Source: Robertmurraya sp. FSL R5-0851
GTDB taxonomy: Bacteria > Bacillota > Bacilli > Bacillales > Cytobacillaceae
Reading direction: 5' to 3'
NCBI RefSeq assembly: GCF_038002965.1
Contig: NZ_JBBOOE010000001.1
Location: forward strand, 3,949,001-4,013,000
Length of the DNA: 64,000 nucleotides
This document shows positions 54,458-63,568 of this stretch, piece after piece (position 1 is the stretch's first letter; each line of letters opens with the position of its first letter). Both the position numbers and the translations under genes were made by a program. The notes under the pieces are model-generated. The model had not been told where the DNA came from and made no database searches. It saw nothing but the letters and a program-made list of their open reading frames with translations.

Positions 54458-55807
54458 TTATACGCGATGACTCATTGGGAGTGAGAATAAATAAATATTG
54501 ATGATCGCTAGTAACAACATTAATCCATAGTAAGGCAACATAGCTTTAAAACTAGCCTTTTTCCCCATCTTGTATGCCGTGTAAGAAGATCCTACTAATC
54601 CGATAGTAATGATGAAATATTGGAGCATTTGTACTGTCGATGTCGAGGCCAAACTTAACTCGCTACTTGTAACCTCATTCCCGAGAAGGGCAAGTGAATT
54701 AAACCAGATCGCTTTTCCTTCTGTGATGATATGAAACAAATTATGTCCAAGATGTCCGGCAAGATCAAGTGGAATAAAAGCATAACCAAAAAGGATAAAA
54801 TTTTTCTTTATCGTATTCGGCATCCCTAGCAAGGTTGCTAGCTTGGCTGCACCTAATAATAGTAGAATCGGAAGCGCCATTGAGATAATGAAGGCAATCG
54901 TAAAATTGACAACATAATTAGAGGTACCCGTTACAATAGATATGGTTTCGAGAATTTGTCCCCATATTTCAAGCATCGTAATGTTCTGTACAAAGACAAT
55001 CCCCATGATAACAGCTGCCAGTGAGGCATGCTCAAGCTTTGGATTTTTGAGACTCCAAAGCTCTTTTGTTGGAACACGTACCTGTAACTTGATGGAATCA
55101 TTCGGGCAATTTTTCACACAGTTTCCACAAATATTGCATTCCGCACTCGAATCCATTGTTCGAACGAACTGAAACATCGGACACCCTTCCGCTTGTTCAC
55201 TCCCTTTAAAGCAGCTTTGCGTCTTGCACGTTCTACAAATTTCCGCTGTTCCTCTTAGTTCTAACACCCCTGCTCGAGAGTAATTTCCAGCTAATCCTCC
55301 TAGAAAGCAAAGCGTTTTACAAAACGTTCTTCTCTCATAAAAAACGGATGTGACAACCACCATTGTGACGAGTAATAGCAGCAAATACCCTGATCCACGA
55401 GGTGACTCCACAATTCCCCAAACATGATCGCTATACGTAATGGCAATGAAGAATAAGTCGATCAACCATATCCCATATTTTCGTAAAAACTTCGGCATGG
55501 GCCTCTCACTACCTACCATTTTTCGAATGATATCACTCAGTTTTCCAAATGGACAGATGGCGCACCAAAATCGACCCATGGCTATAAATAAGATCGGAAT
55601 AATCGGCCACCATAACACCCACGTCATCGTTGTTCCAAAGTTACGATGTGGATTCACCGTCCCTGCCACTAACTCAAACACGATAACAGAGAAGAAAACT
55701 AACACCATCCATTGAAATATGCCTGGATACCATTTGCTTTTGATAAACTTCTTTATGATCGGAATCGACAATAAGTCGAAAGATGACTTTTTACTAGTTA
55801 ATGCCAT
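54458..55807 (-). CDS. Membrane 4Fe-4S ferredoxin-type protein (NapH/NosR/CcoG-like)
   Basis: 449-residue membrane protein with about ten helices. A loop CAICPFGKLSD near residue 80 and another CKTLCFLGG near 163 give two CxxxCP/CxxxC-type membrane-edge motifs typical of NapH/NosR; then a cysteine-rich domain CRTCKTQSC and a ferredoxin cluster CNICGNCVKNCPNDSI near 224-240. Probably moves electrons across the membrane or from quinol to an exported factor. Start at 55807 (MALTSKKSSFD) has GAGAGG eight bases upstream and overlaps the preceding small gene by 14 bases. Physiological partner unknown. Confidence 0.8.
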   Translation of the reverse strand: MALTSKKSSFDLLSIPIIKKFIKSKWYPGIFQWMVLVFFSVIVFELVAGTVNPHRNFGTTMTWVLWWPIIPILFIAMGRFWCAICPFGKLSDIIRKMVGSERPMPKFLRKYGIWLIDLFFIAITYSDHVWGIVESPRGSGYLLLLLVTMVVVTSVFYERRTFCKTLCFLGGLAGNYSRAGVLELRGTAEICRTCKTQSCFKGSEQAEGCPMFQFVRTMDSSAECNICGNCVKNCPNDSIKLQVRVPTKELWSLKNPKLEHASLAAVIMGIVFVQNITMLEIWGQILETISIVTGTSNYVVNFTIAFIISMALPILLLLGAAKLATLLGMPNTIKKNFILFGYAFIPLDLAGHLGHNLFHIITEGKAIWFNSLALLGNEVTSSELSLASTSTVQMLQYFIITIGLVGSSYTAYKMGKKASFKAMLPYYGLMLLLAIINIYLFSLPMSHRV

Positions 55808-56192
55808 GATTGTTTCCTCTCTTTCTAACCTTGTTCCAAATACCAATTAGAAGGAAGCTGGCATTTACTGATGCAAAACTCGATAATACGATGTAGTTAG
55901 GACCGCTCTCTTCTCCGGTGAACGTACCGTGTGCACCCTCTTCGTTATGGGAGTTGGAGTCATCATGGGTATCTAGTTGATTTGAAGAGTCTTCAGGTTT
56001 GTGGGAATCATGAGAGTTATGAGAGTCCGTTACTTCCACTTCGGTGTCTAAATGATCATGCTCGTTAGAAGAGAAGTCCTTTAAGTAGTTATCTGATTCT
56101 TGTTCCTCCCCTTCATGTGCAAGTGCCGCTGAATGGTTGGTGAAAAAAAATAGGAACAGTATGACTGTAAGAGCGAGTTTCCATTTTTTCAT
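55794..56192 (-). CDS. Secreted/membrane-anchored His-rich acidic protein
   Basis: 132 residues: signal peptide (about 1-25, ending AALA), an exported acidic stretch of about 75 residues with nine His (HEGEEQE, EHDH, SHNSHDSHKPE, THDD, SHNEEGAH), and a C-terminal membrane helix (about 100-120) with a basic cytoplasmic tail. The layout suggests a metal-binding protein held at the outer membrane face. It is coupled to the 4Fe-4S membrane gene, so the two probably act together. No family recognised. GGAGG ten bases upstream of ATG. Confidence 0.75.
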   Translation of the reverse strand: MKKWKLALTVILFLFFFTNHSAALAHEGEEQESDNYLKDFSSNEHDHLDTEVEVTDSHNSHDSHKPEDSSNQLDTHDDSNSHNEEGAHGTFTGEESGPNYIVLSSFASVNASFLLIGIWNKVRKRGNNHGIN

Positions 56193-56342
56193 ATAGAATG
56201 TTACCTCCGATAGTATTGAATGAGTACTTAGCTAAAATGTAATCGGAGGATATGCAGAATTTATGAGAATGTTTGTAGAATTTGAGAACAGTAGATATGG
56301 TTTATCACTCTGGTTTCGACAACAATTACCGCACATAAGAAA

Positions 56343-56369
56343 AGGAGCCCTAACAAAGTAGGAGCTCCT
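56343..56369 (-). terminator. Terminator after the YczE-like gene
   Basis: AGGAGC (56343-56348) and GCTCCT (56364-56369) with T4CT on the minus strand. Confidence 0.65.
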
Positions 56370-56379
56370 AGCAATCTAA

Positions 56380-56982
56380 TTATATTTTTTCATAGATGAG
56401 AGTTGAGTAGCGCGTACAGATTTGAATGAGTGGCCCAATCATCAACATAATAATCACAGTTCCTAAACCAATCGGACCACCAACAATCCACGCAAAAGCT
56501 AAGCCAATCCCCTCTAAAATCGTTCGAGATACATTTAGCGTAATATGAAATCGCTCACTTATAATAAGCATCGTGCCATCATATGGCATGGTTGGAAATT
56601 TAGAGGTCAAGTAGATTCCGATTCCAATTCCCGTAAGAACGATTCCAGCTAGGAAGGCACCCCATTGCATGGTCCATACAGCCTCATCAAGTTGGACATT
56701 CTTTAAAGTAACACCCATTTGAAAATCAATAATTATTCCCCATAAAAATACCGTAATCACTGATTCAAACTGTATTCGTTTCTTTGCTAAGATGGAATTA
56801 AACACTAAATAAAAGGCCTGGATAAGCATAACCCAAATTCCAACGGTAAGGCCTAATTTATTCACAATACCTACAAAAAATGCGTCCCAAGGCCCTGCCC
56901 CTACACCGGACTTAATAATTAAACCTACTCCTAAACACGCAATCACTAACCCCATAAAAAAGAAGGATGTTTTCTTTAACAT
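56380..56982 (-). CDS. YczE/YyaS/YitT-type membrane protein
   Basis: 200-residue membrane protein with five to six helices. LIIKSGVGAGPWDAFFVGI near residue 24 and LTSKFPTMPYDGTMLII near 127 are the conserved blocks of the YczE family, whose function is not established. GGAGGAACATTGTG precedes ATG 56982; the GTG at 56985 is an alternative. Monocistronic, upstream of its own terminator. Confidence 0.8.
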   Translation of the reverse strand: MLKKTSFFFMGLVIACLGVGLIIKSGVGAGPWDAFFVGIVNKLGLTVGIWVMLIQAFYLVFNSILAKKRIQFESVITVFLWGIIIDFQMGVTLKNVQLDEAVWTMQWGAFLAGIVLTGIGIGIYLTSKFPTMPYDGTMLIISERFHITLNVSRTILEGIGLAFAWIVGGPIGLGTVIIMLMIGPLIQICTRYSTLIYEKI

Positions 56983-57054
56983 CACAATGTTCCTCCATAA
57001 CCTACTCTCATCCGTTCTTCTCCGGTGTAGAAAGAGGTAAATTAATTTTTTCCA

Positions 57055-57087
57055 TAGGAAAAGCTCTGGAACGATATGCCCCAGAGC
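57055..57087 (-). terminator. Terminator after the GH4 gene
   Basis: Minus-strand GCTCTGG (57087-57081) pairs with CCAGAGC (57069-57063), then T4. Confidence 0.75.
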
Positions 57088-57103
57088 ATTTCATATCGTG
57101 CTT

Positions 57104-58432
57104 TTATGCTTCAACTTTCTTGAAGAATTGTGGTAAATGCTCTTTGTGAGCTTCTAACATTTCATCAACGATTTGCTTAGCAAGCTTATCAGATTGCACA
57201 AGCGGGTTAATCGTTAATGCAAGAACGGCTTTCTTGTAGTCTCCTGTTACTGCTGCTTCTGCTGCCACTCTTTCGAAAGACTTGATTTGTTGTACAAGTC
57301 CTCTTACTGCTACTGGAAGATCTCCTACAGCGATTGGCTTAGGACCTTCTTTTGTAATGATACAGTTTACTTCTACAGCTGAGTCATCTTCAATGCTAGC
57401 GATCGCTCCGTTGTTACGAGTGTTTACTGGTTGGATATCACGCTTGTCATTATAGATTGAGTTGATTAAGTTACATGCAGCATCACTATAGTATGCTCCT
57501 CCACGCTTTTCTAATTGTGGTGGCTTGATGTCTAGGTTAGGATCTTTGTAAAGCTCGAATAGATCTTTTTCAAGAGCTTGAACTACTTCTGCACGTGTAC
57601 CTTCTGCTGCTGCTTTTTCATGTTCTTCTTCAAGCATTTCACCTGTTTTGTAGTAATAACGGTGGTATCCACATGGAATAACCCCTACACCCTTGATGAA
57701 GTCAGGCTCCCATGATAGACCTGAAATGTTCTTCATTGTCATTGCATTTTCTGGATCAGCCATTGCTTCAATTACTTGATCCATTACACTTACACCGTCA
57801 AGGTATACATTTAGTCCATACACCATGTGGTTTAGACCAGCAAAGTCAACATGTACGCGCTCAGGCTCAACTTTCAATGCTTTTGCAATTCCCATTCTCA
57901 TACCGATTGGAACATTACATAATCCAACTACTTTTTTAATATTGCTGTGGCGTAGAACAGCTTCTGTTACCATACCAGCTGGATTTGTGAAGTTGATTAA
58001 CCATGCGTTCGGGCAAAGCTCTTCAATATCCTTACAAATATCAAGGATGATAGGAATCGTACGAAGACCTTTGAATAGTCCACCAGGACCGTTTGTTTCT
58101 TGACCAATTACGTTATACTTTAAAGGAATTCTTTCGTCTTTCGCACGAGCGTCAAGTAGACCTACACGGAATTGAGTCGTTACGAAATCTGCACCTTTTA
58201 AAGCTTCTCTTCTATCTAGAGTAAGATGAATTTCCATTGGAACACCTGCTTTAGCAACCATACGCTTAGCAAGATTTCCTACGATTTCTAACTTTTCTTT
58301 CCCAGCTTCTATATCAACTAACCAAAGTTCTCTAACCGGTAGCTCTTCATATCTTTTAATAAATCCTTCGATTAATTCTGGAGTGTAACTTGAACCTCCG
58401 CCAATTGTGACGATCTTAATACCTTTACTCAT
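57104..58432 (-). CDS. licH: GH4 6-phospho-beta-glucosidase
   Basis: 442-residue glycoside hydrolase family 4 enzyme using NAD+ and Mn2+. NAD motif [13 protein letters not shown] at residues 8-20; metal ligands Cys172 in GLCNVPIG and His202 in [15 protein letters not shown] at 147-153. Both Cys-Asn and the His are in the LicH/CelF pattern. Cleaves PTS-imported phospho-beta-glucosides to glucose-6-P. No PTS gene is in the neighbourhood. AGGAGG seven bases before the ATG. Divergent from the RpiR regulator. Confidence 0.9.
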   Translation of the reverse strand: MSKGIKIVTIGGGSSYTPELIEGFIKRYEELPVRELWLVDIEAGKEKLEIVGNLAKRMVAKAGVPMEIHLTLDRREALKGADFVTTQFRVGLLDARAKDERIPLKYNVIGQETNGPGGLFKGLRTIPIILDICKDIEELCPNAWLINFTNPAGMVTEAVLRHSNIKKVVGLCNVPIGMRMGIAKALKVEPERVHVDFAGLNHMVYGLNVYLDGVSVMDQVIEAMADPENAMTMKNISGLSWEPDFIKGVGVIPCGYHRYYYKTGEMLEEEHEKAAAEGTRAEVVQALEKDLFELYKDPNLDIKPPQLEKRGGAYYSDAACNLINSIYNDKRDIQPVNTRNNGAIASIEDDSAVEVNCIITKEGPKPIAVGDLPVAVRGLVQQIKSFERVAAEAAVTGDYKKAVLALTINPLVQSDKLAKQIVDEMLEAHKEHLPQFFKKVEA

Positions 58433-58505
58433 TGTTCATCCTCCTAATAAGTACTGATTAACTAACACCTATTTTAGAGGGGAATTGAACTTTTGGATAT
58501 AGTTT

Positions 58506-58534
58506 TGGAAGCGTTTGATTTGTTTCACATGAAA
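58506..58534. promoter_or_regulatory. cre-like and inverted-repeat sites between licH and rpiR
   Basis: TGGAAGCGTTTGAT (58506-58519) matches the cre consensus at 12 of 14 positions. Next to it TTTCACATGAAA forms a TTTCA/TGAAA inverted repeat that could be an RpiR site. Confidence 0.4.
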
Positions 58535-58628
58535 AGGCATTTGTTCCATAAAAATAACACTGTGTTTCTCTGTTAGTGTATAATAATAAAAGTGAAAAAA
58601 AGCGGGAACATGTAAGGGAGAGAAGGCT

Positions 58629-59384
58629 TTGTTTACGAATGAAGTAATTGCAACATTCAACGAACTAGAGATGCTACTTTACAACTACATAACACAAAAT
58701 AAAGAGAAAGTGGTCTACATGCGAATCCGCGATCTCGCTGATGAAACCCATGTATCCACCTCAACGATCATGCGTTTTTGCAGGAAATTAAATTGCGAAG
58801 GGTTTTCCGAGTTTAAAGTAAAACTCAAGCTATTAATTGATGAAAAAAACGAGCCAAGCATAAAAAGCAGCCAGCATGTATTAGCAGAGTTTTTTGAACG
58901 AACGCAAAATGAAAAATTCACTTCGAAATTAGAAGAAGCTGCAGAGGTAATTGCCGAAGCCGATAGTGTTATTTTTATCGGGATAGGTAGTTCAGGGATT
59001 CTTGCCGAGTACGGAGCAAGATATTTTTCAAGCTTAGGTAAGTTCTCTATGTACATTAAAGATCCATTTATGCCAATTCATGCAAACTTGAATAATAGCA
59101 TCACTATTGCCCTTTCTGTTTCAGGTGAAGGGAACTACACCATTTCTCATATCCACCAGTTAAAAGAAAAAGGAAGCAAAATAATAAGTATTACCAACAA
59201 TCGTCAATCCACAATCGCGAAATTAGCAGATGTCAATATTTCTTATTATGTCTCTGAAGAATTTGTAGATCACTCAAATGTAACCACACAAATTCCCGTA
59301 ATCTATATATTAGAAGAAACTGCTCGACTCGTATATGAGTTGGGAAGGAAGAAGCACTACAATGAAACCCCTCCTATGCAGTGA
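58629..59384 (+). CDS. RpiR/MurR family phosphosugar-responsive regulator
   Basis: 251 residues. N-terminal HTH (about 1-77) with LADETHVSTSTIMRFCRKLNCEGFSEF, then a SIS domain (about 95-235) with VIFIGIGSSGILAEYGARYF and SVSGEGNYTISHIHQLKEKG. TTG start at 58629 has GGGAG eight bases upstream. Divergent from licH, so it probably controls beta-glucoside use in response to a phospho-sugar. Confidence 0.88.
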   Translation: MFTNEVIATFNELEMLLYNYITQNKEKVVYMRIRDLADETHVSTSTIMRFCRKLNCEGFSEFKVKLKLLIDEKNEPSIKSSQHVLAEFFERTQNEKFTSKLEEAAEVIAEADSVIFIGIGSSGILAEYGARYFSSLGKFSMYIKDPFMPIHANLNNSITIALSVSGEGNYTISHIHQLKEKGSKIISITNNRQSTIAKLADVNISYYVSEEFVDHSNVTTQIPVIYILEETARLVYELGRKKHYNETPPMQ

Positions 59385-59410
59385 TTAGAGGCTTAAATAC
59401 TTAATAGAGA

Positions 59411-59443
59411 AGACGTTCGGAGGGAAAGCTCTGAGCGTTTTTT
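59411..59443 (+). terminator. Terminator after the RpiR gene
   Basis: ACGTTCGGAG (59413-59422) and CTCTGAGCGT (59429-59438), imperfect stem, then T6. Confidence 0.7.
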
Positions 59444-59533
59444 CTGTTAAACTAAGAATAGCAAATAATGTTAAGAACCAAAAACAATCAACTTGGAATT
59501 ATATTCCGGTTAATCAAGAGACGGTTAATGCAT

Positions 59534-59562
59534 AAAAAACCGTAGAGACATCCTCTACAGTT
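59534..59562 (-). terminator. Terminator after the 118-residue gene
   Basis: Minus-strand AACTGTAGAG (59562-59553) and CTCTACGGTT (59547-59538) with one mismatch, then T4. Confidence 0.75.
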
Positions 59563-59591
59563 CTTATCATTTCATTAAACTAATTAGATAG

Positions 59592-59948
59592 CTAGAAGAC
59601 GTTAGGTCCAAACAATCGTAATTGTGAAGCTCCCTTTTTACGAACCTGTTCACGGGGATTTGAATGATCATTTATGGTTTTTCTTTTCTTACTGCCACCA
59701 TCAGTAAGCTCCTCCAATTTTTTTACTGCTGTATCAAATTCTAATTGGGACAGTTTTTTTGTTGCAAGAAGGGAACATAATACGGCGTAAGCAATTGGCC
59801 TTGTATCTACCTCTATATTCACATGTACATCGACATCCGAATTACCACTATGTCCAATGCTAGCCTGATTACTATCTAAATCGGAACTCCCATTATTACG
59901 AAACTGGTAGACATTCTTCTTGCTATTCCGTTCCGGATTTTCAATCAT
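59592..59948 (-). CDS. Hypothetical protein with SGN-VD motif (118 aa)
   Basis: Unrecognised protein with a low-complexity N-terminal half rich in Ser, Asn and Asp (GHSGNSDVDVHVNIEVDT near residues 32-49), a short helix (PIAYAVLCSLLATKKL) and a basic C-terminus. The central motif resembles the NNSGNARIDLNIDVDSDS stretch of the protein at 61901-62269, on the same strand beyond the IS. Composition recalls spore-coat-type proteins, which is only a suggestion. ATG 59948 preceded by GGAGG. Confidence 0.6.
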   Translation of the reverse strand: MIENPERNSKKNVYQFRNNGSSDLDSNQASIGHSGNSDVDVHVNIEVDTRPIAYAVLCSLLATKKLSQLEFDTAVKKLEELTDGGSKKRKTINDHSNPREQVRKKGASQLRLFGPNVF

Positions 59949-59999
59949 TGTCTACCCTCCTTTGTAAAAAATAGACTCTCGGCATTCGCCGAGTTAGAT

Positions 60000-60031
60000 G
60001 GTACAAGGATTTTCTTGTACCATTTTTATTT
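60000..60031 (+). terminator. Hairpin with T-tract inside the IS left end
   Basis: ATGGTACAAG pairs with CTTGTACCAT, then T5; may block read-through into the transposase. Confidence 0.6.
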
Positions 60032-60204
60032 GATTCCTCCTACTTTTAGTAGGGGGATGTTTCACGTTTTATAAGAAGAATTGGAAATTCCTCAGTGAAA
60101 TTTTGTTGATTTTTTTGTCGAAAATACTTGACTTTTTGAAAACACCACAATAATCGCCGGCGAAGGGATTTATTTCCTTATAAACCGTGAATTGGGGTGT
60201 TGAG

Positions 60205-61704
60205 GTGAAGCCAACTGTCGTTAGTCATGAAGATTACCAAAACTTCGTTTTAGAACAATTAAGAAAGCATTACTCTGGTAACGTCCTTACTATTGTAAAT
60301 AATGATTGGCCCATTATTTACAAGTTATGGATCACTGACCTTTCTCAGATTACCTCGTGGCTTCGGAGCTCTTATTCGAATAAAGGTCCGGAGCCTCGTG
60401 ATCCGTCTTCTATGATGCGCTCTTACCTTTTGCTTCTTTTGGCTAAACCAACTCTCAGTATTACTGAATGGGTTGATGAATTGTATCGAGTGCCTTTCTA
60501 TGCCATCATGAGTGGCTTTGAACCGGGGAAAGTTCCTGGTATAGGGACTTTCTACGATTTTTTCCACCGTTTATGGGGAAGGGATAACGCTAATATAAAA
60601 CCCAATATCAAACCGAAACGCCAAAAAAAGAAAAAGAAGAAACCCAAGAAAGGCGAAAAAGCGTCCCCATCAAGTCCAGGTATAGTTAGAAAGTTAATCG
60701 ATCGTTTTTTTCGTTATGATGCTAAGAAAAAAGTGCTGCCAAGCGATCGATTATTTGAATTATTTCAATCTCAATTTCTCCATGTATCAGCGAACCTAGG
60801 CTTACTCGGAGACTTGGACGCTCTAGGGGTTGTCGGAGACGGTACCCCGATTGAAACGGCTAGATTTCCAAGAAGCAAGCGTACTTGTGAATGCAGTGCC
60901 CAAGGACTAACGAATTGTAACCATCCTCGTCATTATTCCCAACCTGACATCGACTCAGGGTGGGACAGTTCACGGGAACGCTACTTCAACGGATACCATC
61001 TCTACATGTTATCCACTAGCGACAGTCGATACGACCTACCCTTGTATCCAAGACTTCAACCAGCTTCCCGGCATGATTCTGTCAGTCTTGTTGCCAGTTC
61101 TATTGAATTTTCGCAACGCACTACCTTGGGCACAATTGGTAAGATTCTCTTGGATGCTGCTCATGATGCGGAACCTATTTATGAATTGCTAGATCATTAT
61201 AATATCGAGCCTTTCATTGATCTGAATGTTCGAACCAAGAAAAATTTCAGCACTGAAAGCGATATACAAATATCTCCCGAAGGGACACCAATTTGTTCTG
61301 CAGGGTTAAAAATGAAGCCCAATGGTTTTGATAAATCCAAAAACCGGCAGAAATGGAGATGTCCACTCGCATGCGGCACAAAAATTACTTGTGAGAATCC
61401 CTGTTCTAAAGCTAAATACGGTCGAACATTTCATACATTCCGGAAGGACAACCTTCGGTTGTTTACTAAGACTCCGAGAACGTCTGAAAAGTGGAAGCTA
61501 ACTTATAAGCGTCGTACATCTGTAGAACGGTCGAACAAACGTGAAAAGGTTGATTATCATTTAGAATTAGGTCGTCATCGTTCCACGAAAATGTGGTACA
61601 TTCGGACTTATGCCATTATGATGTGCCAACATATTGATGCTTGGTACGACGTTAAAAAAGAAAAGCTGAATCTCGAAAATGTCATTTTTAAAAAGTCTGC
61701 TTAA
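60205..61704 (+). CDS. DDE-type transposase of the insertion sequence
   Basis: About 499 residues. Seems intact: the first acidic residue in VVGDGTPIETARF (near 216), a second in LLDAAHDAEPIYELL (near 320), and SVERSNKREKVDYHL (near 448) with the Glu and the Y-2-x-R-like helix of IS4/IS1182-type enzymes. A Lys-rich linker (KRQKKKKKKPKKGEK near 138) and a Cys-rich middle region (CECSAQGLTNCNH; CPLACGTKITCENPC) are present. A GTG at 60205 has GGGGTG upstream; GTG 60187 lacks one. Exact IS family not assigned. Confidence 0.8.
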   Translation: MKPTVVSHEDYQNFVLEQLRKHYSGNVLTIVNNDWPIIYKLWITDLSQITSWLRSSYSNKGPEPRDPSSMMRSYLLLLLAKPTLSITEWVDELYRVPFYAIMSGFEPGKVPGIGTFYDFFHRLWGRDNANIKPNIKPKRQKKKKKKPKKGEKASPSSPGIVRKLIDRFFRYDAKKKVLPSDRLFELFQSQFLHVSANLGLLGDLDALGVVGDGTPIETARFPRSKRTCECSAQGLTNCNHPRHYSQPDIDSGWDSSRERYFNGYHLYMLSTSDSRYDLPLYPRLQPASRHDSVSLVASSIEFSQRTTLGTIGKILLDAAHDAEPIYELLDHYNIEPFIDLNVRTKKNFSTESDIQISPEGTPICSAGLKMKPNGFDKSKNRQKWRCPLACGTKITCENPCSKAKYGRTFHTFRKDNLRLFTKTPRTSEKWKLTYKRRTSVERSNKREKVDYHLELGRHRSTKMWYIRTYAIMMCQHIDAWYDVKKEKLNLENVIFKKSA

Positions 61705-61859
61705 TCATTTTTAAAAATTTTATAAGCAAGGCTTATTTGGTATGCATTTTTTTGAAAAAGGAAATGAAAAAAAGGAATTTTCATCGAATCGAAGCTAATT
61801 TCCAGTTATTTTTTTACAAATCCCATAAAAATGACTTAGTTATTCCGAGAGTCTATAAA

Positions 61860-61889
61860 ATAGACAAGATTGGCGTTTCCAATCTTGTC
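61860..61889 (-). terminator. Terminator of the 122-residue gene
   Basis: Minus-strand GACAAGATTGG (61889-61879) pairs with CCAATCTTGTC (61873-61863), an 11-bp stem, then TATTTTAT. It directly abuts the right end of the IS. Confidence 0.88.
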
Positions 61890-61900
61890 GTATTTTACAA

Positions 61901-62269
61901 TTAATCTTGTTCTACATCCTGTTCAACATCTTGATTGTTGTCTTGATCTTGATCTTGTTCTGAATCTGCATTCGCTCTTGAACGTGAGCGAACACGCGCA
62001 TTAGAATCAGAGTCAACGTCAATGTTCAGATCAATTCTTGCATTTCCTGAATTATTGATTTTAGCAATGTTCGTATTTTTATCCACATTTTGTACATCAT
62101 TTTCGTTTTGTACATCTGTTCTTAATTCATTATCGATGTCAGAATCAAATTCTACATTTGAATTAGATCTGCTTTCGCTGTCAGAACGACTTTTACTTTT
62201 ACTGTTACTATTCGCCCCCCTGTTTTCTTCATTGTTTCTCCCACGTCCTGGAAACCAAACATTACCCAT
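61901..62269 (-). CDS. Low-complexity acidic Ser/Asn/Asp protein (122 aa)
   Basis: Unrecognised 122-residue protein of low complexity: an N-terminal GNVWFPGRGRNNEENRG, Ser-Arg/Ser-Asp runs (SKSKSRSDSESRSNSN), a central NNSGNARIDLNIDVDSDS, and a Gln/Asp C-terminus of DQDQD and VEQD repeats. No hydrophobic segment. Could be a surface, exosporium or spore-coat component; only composition supports that. ATG 62269 has GGAGG eight bases upstream. Ends in a strong terminator. Confidence 0.65.
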   Translation of the reverse strand: MGNVWFPGRGRNNEENRGANSNSKSKSRSDSESRSNSNVEFDSDIDNELRTDVQNENDVQNVDKNTNIAKINNSGNARIDLNIDVDSDSNARVRSRSRANADSEQDQDQDNNQDVEQDVEQD

Positions 62270-62484
62270 TACAAATTCCTCCTTATAGTTTTCTCATGAT
62301 TAATATATTAATTAATCTCAAAGTTGCATGGACAAGCATCATAGGACAAGCGTGGAAAAAAACTGATTTGAAGTATTTTTTGTTTAATAATTAGATAAAT
62401 AAGTTGAGATGGAGGATAAACAGAGCCAGAACTACCCAAAATTATCATGTGTTTACATCTGGTACCTTTTTTCTAGACATCTAA

Positions 62485-62514
62485 TTGAGTAATACTAAAT
62501 TTATGTAATATAAT
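62485..62514 (+). promoter_or_regulatory. Promoter of the antiporter gene
   Basis: TTGAGT (62485-62490), 18-bp spacer, TATAAT (62509-62514), 33 bp before the start codon. Confidence 0.6.
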
Positions 62515-62546
62515 ATTCTTATATCTATTTTAAAAAGAGGGTGAAA

Positions 62547-63506
62547 ATGATAACGTATCTATTATTAATTATCGGTTTTGCATTATTGATCAAAGGGGCA
62601 GACTTCTTTGTTGATGGTGCATCAAAAATCGCACAGGCACTTCACGTTTCTCCTTTATTAATTGGTCTAACTATTGTCGCATTTGGAACAAGCTCACCGG
62701 AAGCGACCGTGAGTATTGTTGCAGCCCTTGAGGAAAATGCTGGAGTGGCTATTGGGAACGTAGTCGGAAGTAATATTTTCAACATTACTTTTGTTGTAGG
62801 CTTAACCGCACTTTTGTCTCCATTAAAAGTTGAAAGTGAAACCATTCGGAAAGAAATTCCCTTTACTTTATTAGCAAGTACTTCCCTTTTAATCTTAATA
62901 AGTGATATCAGTCTTCAATCGTTAAGCTCTAATTTTATTACAAGAGGGGACGGATTTATCTTCTTACTTTTCTTCGCTATCTTCTTGTACTATATCTTTG
63001 AGGTGGCTAGACATAGTCGAGATAAAATAAAGCAAGAAAGTGCAGCAGTTGAGGAACCTTCTTGGGGAAAGAACATTTTATTTACACTCGGAGGACTAGC
63101 AGCCATTATTTTTGGTGGTGATTTAACGGTTAACAGTTCAACTAAAATTGCTTACTCCTTTGGGATGAGTGAAACATTAGTTGGATTAACTATCGTTGCA
63201 GTTGGAACATCATTACCGGAACTTATTACTTCTGTAACAGCAGCCTTAAAAAAACAAAGCGAAATTGCACTTGGAAACATTGTTGGAAGTAATATCTTTA
63301 ACATCCTATTTGTTCTCGGAGCTGCATCAGTTATTTCTCCGTTAGCAGTTGATCCAAAAATCGTTGTTGATGTAGTACTTATGATCATCTTAACAGTAGT
63401 ACTTCTTATTTTCTCAAGGTCCAACTCTCGAATTGGAAAAATTGAAGGAATCATTCTAGCTGCTGCTTATATCATATATATGATTTTTATCATTTTAAGG
63501 AATTAA
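62547..63506 (+). CDS. Cation/Ca2+ antiporter (YrbG-type, CaCA superfamily)
   Basis: 319-residue exchanger with ten helices and two alpha-repeats. First repeat GLTIVAFGTSSPEATVSI and NVVGSNIFNITFVVG (about 40-95), second GLTIVAVGTSLPELITSV and NIVGSNIFNILFVLG (about 210-265); the acidic residue in each ASTP(L/P)E-like stretch coordinates the cation. ATG 62547 has AGAGGG upstream; GTG 62541 is an alternative. Na+/Ca2+ or Na+/H+ specificity cannot be told. Confidence 0.88.
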   Translation: MITYLLLIIGFALLIKGADFFVDGASKIAQALHVSPLLIGLTIVAFGTSSPEATVSIVAALEENAGVAIGNVVGSNIFNITFVVGLTALLSPLKVESETIRKEIPFTLLASTSLLILISDISLQSLSSNFITRGDGFIFLLFFAIFLYYIFEVARHSRDKIKQESAAVEEPSWGKNILFTLGGLAAIIFGGDLTVNSSTKIAYSFGMSETLVGLTIVAVGTSLPELITSVTAALKKQSEIALGNIVGSNIFNILFVLGAASVISPLAVDPKIVVDVVLMIILTVVLLIFSRSNSRIGKIEGIILAAAYIIYMIFIILRN

Positions 63507-63524
63507 ATGTGTTTTCTTATATAT

Positions 63525-63568
63525 GACAAAAGAGAGTAGTCAAAATGACTACTCTCTTTTGTCAGGTG
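63525..63568. terminator. Bidirectional terminator between the antiporter gene and 5S rRNA
   Basis: An 18-bp perfect inverted repeat (63525-63542 with 63546-63563) ends both the plus-strand antiporter transcript and the minus-strand rRNA operon. Confidence 0.9.

Larger units (their letters stand above)
59971..61856. mobile_element. Insertion sequence with 12-bp terminal inverted repeats
   Basis: ATAGACTCTCGG (59971-59982) and CCGAGAGTCTAT (61845-61856) bound a 1886-bp element that holds one transposase gene. AAAA on both flanks could be a 4-bp target duplication, but it is low-complexity. The left end has two perfect hairpins (CTCGGC/GCCGAG at 59978-59993 and GGTACAAG/CTTGTACC near 60000-60022). 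Confidence 0.8.

Noticed and set aside
62022..62288. Plus-strand Leu/Ser/Phe-rich frame opposite the acidic 122-residue gene
   Set aside because: It is the mirror of a low-complexity coding sequence; the minus-strand gene has GGAGG and a terminator.
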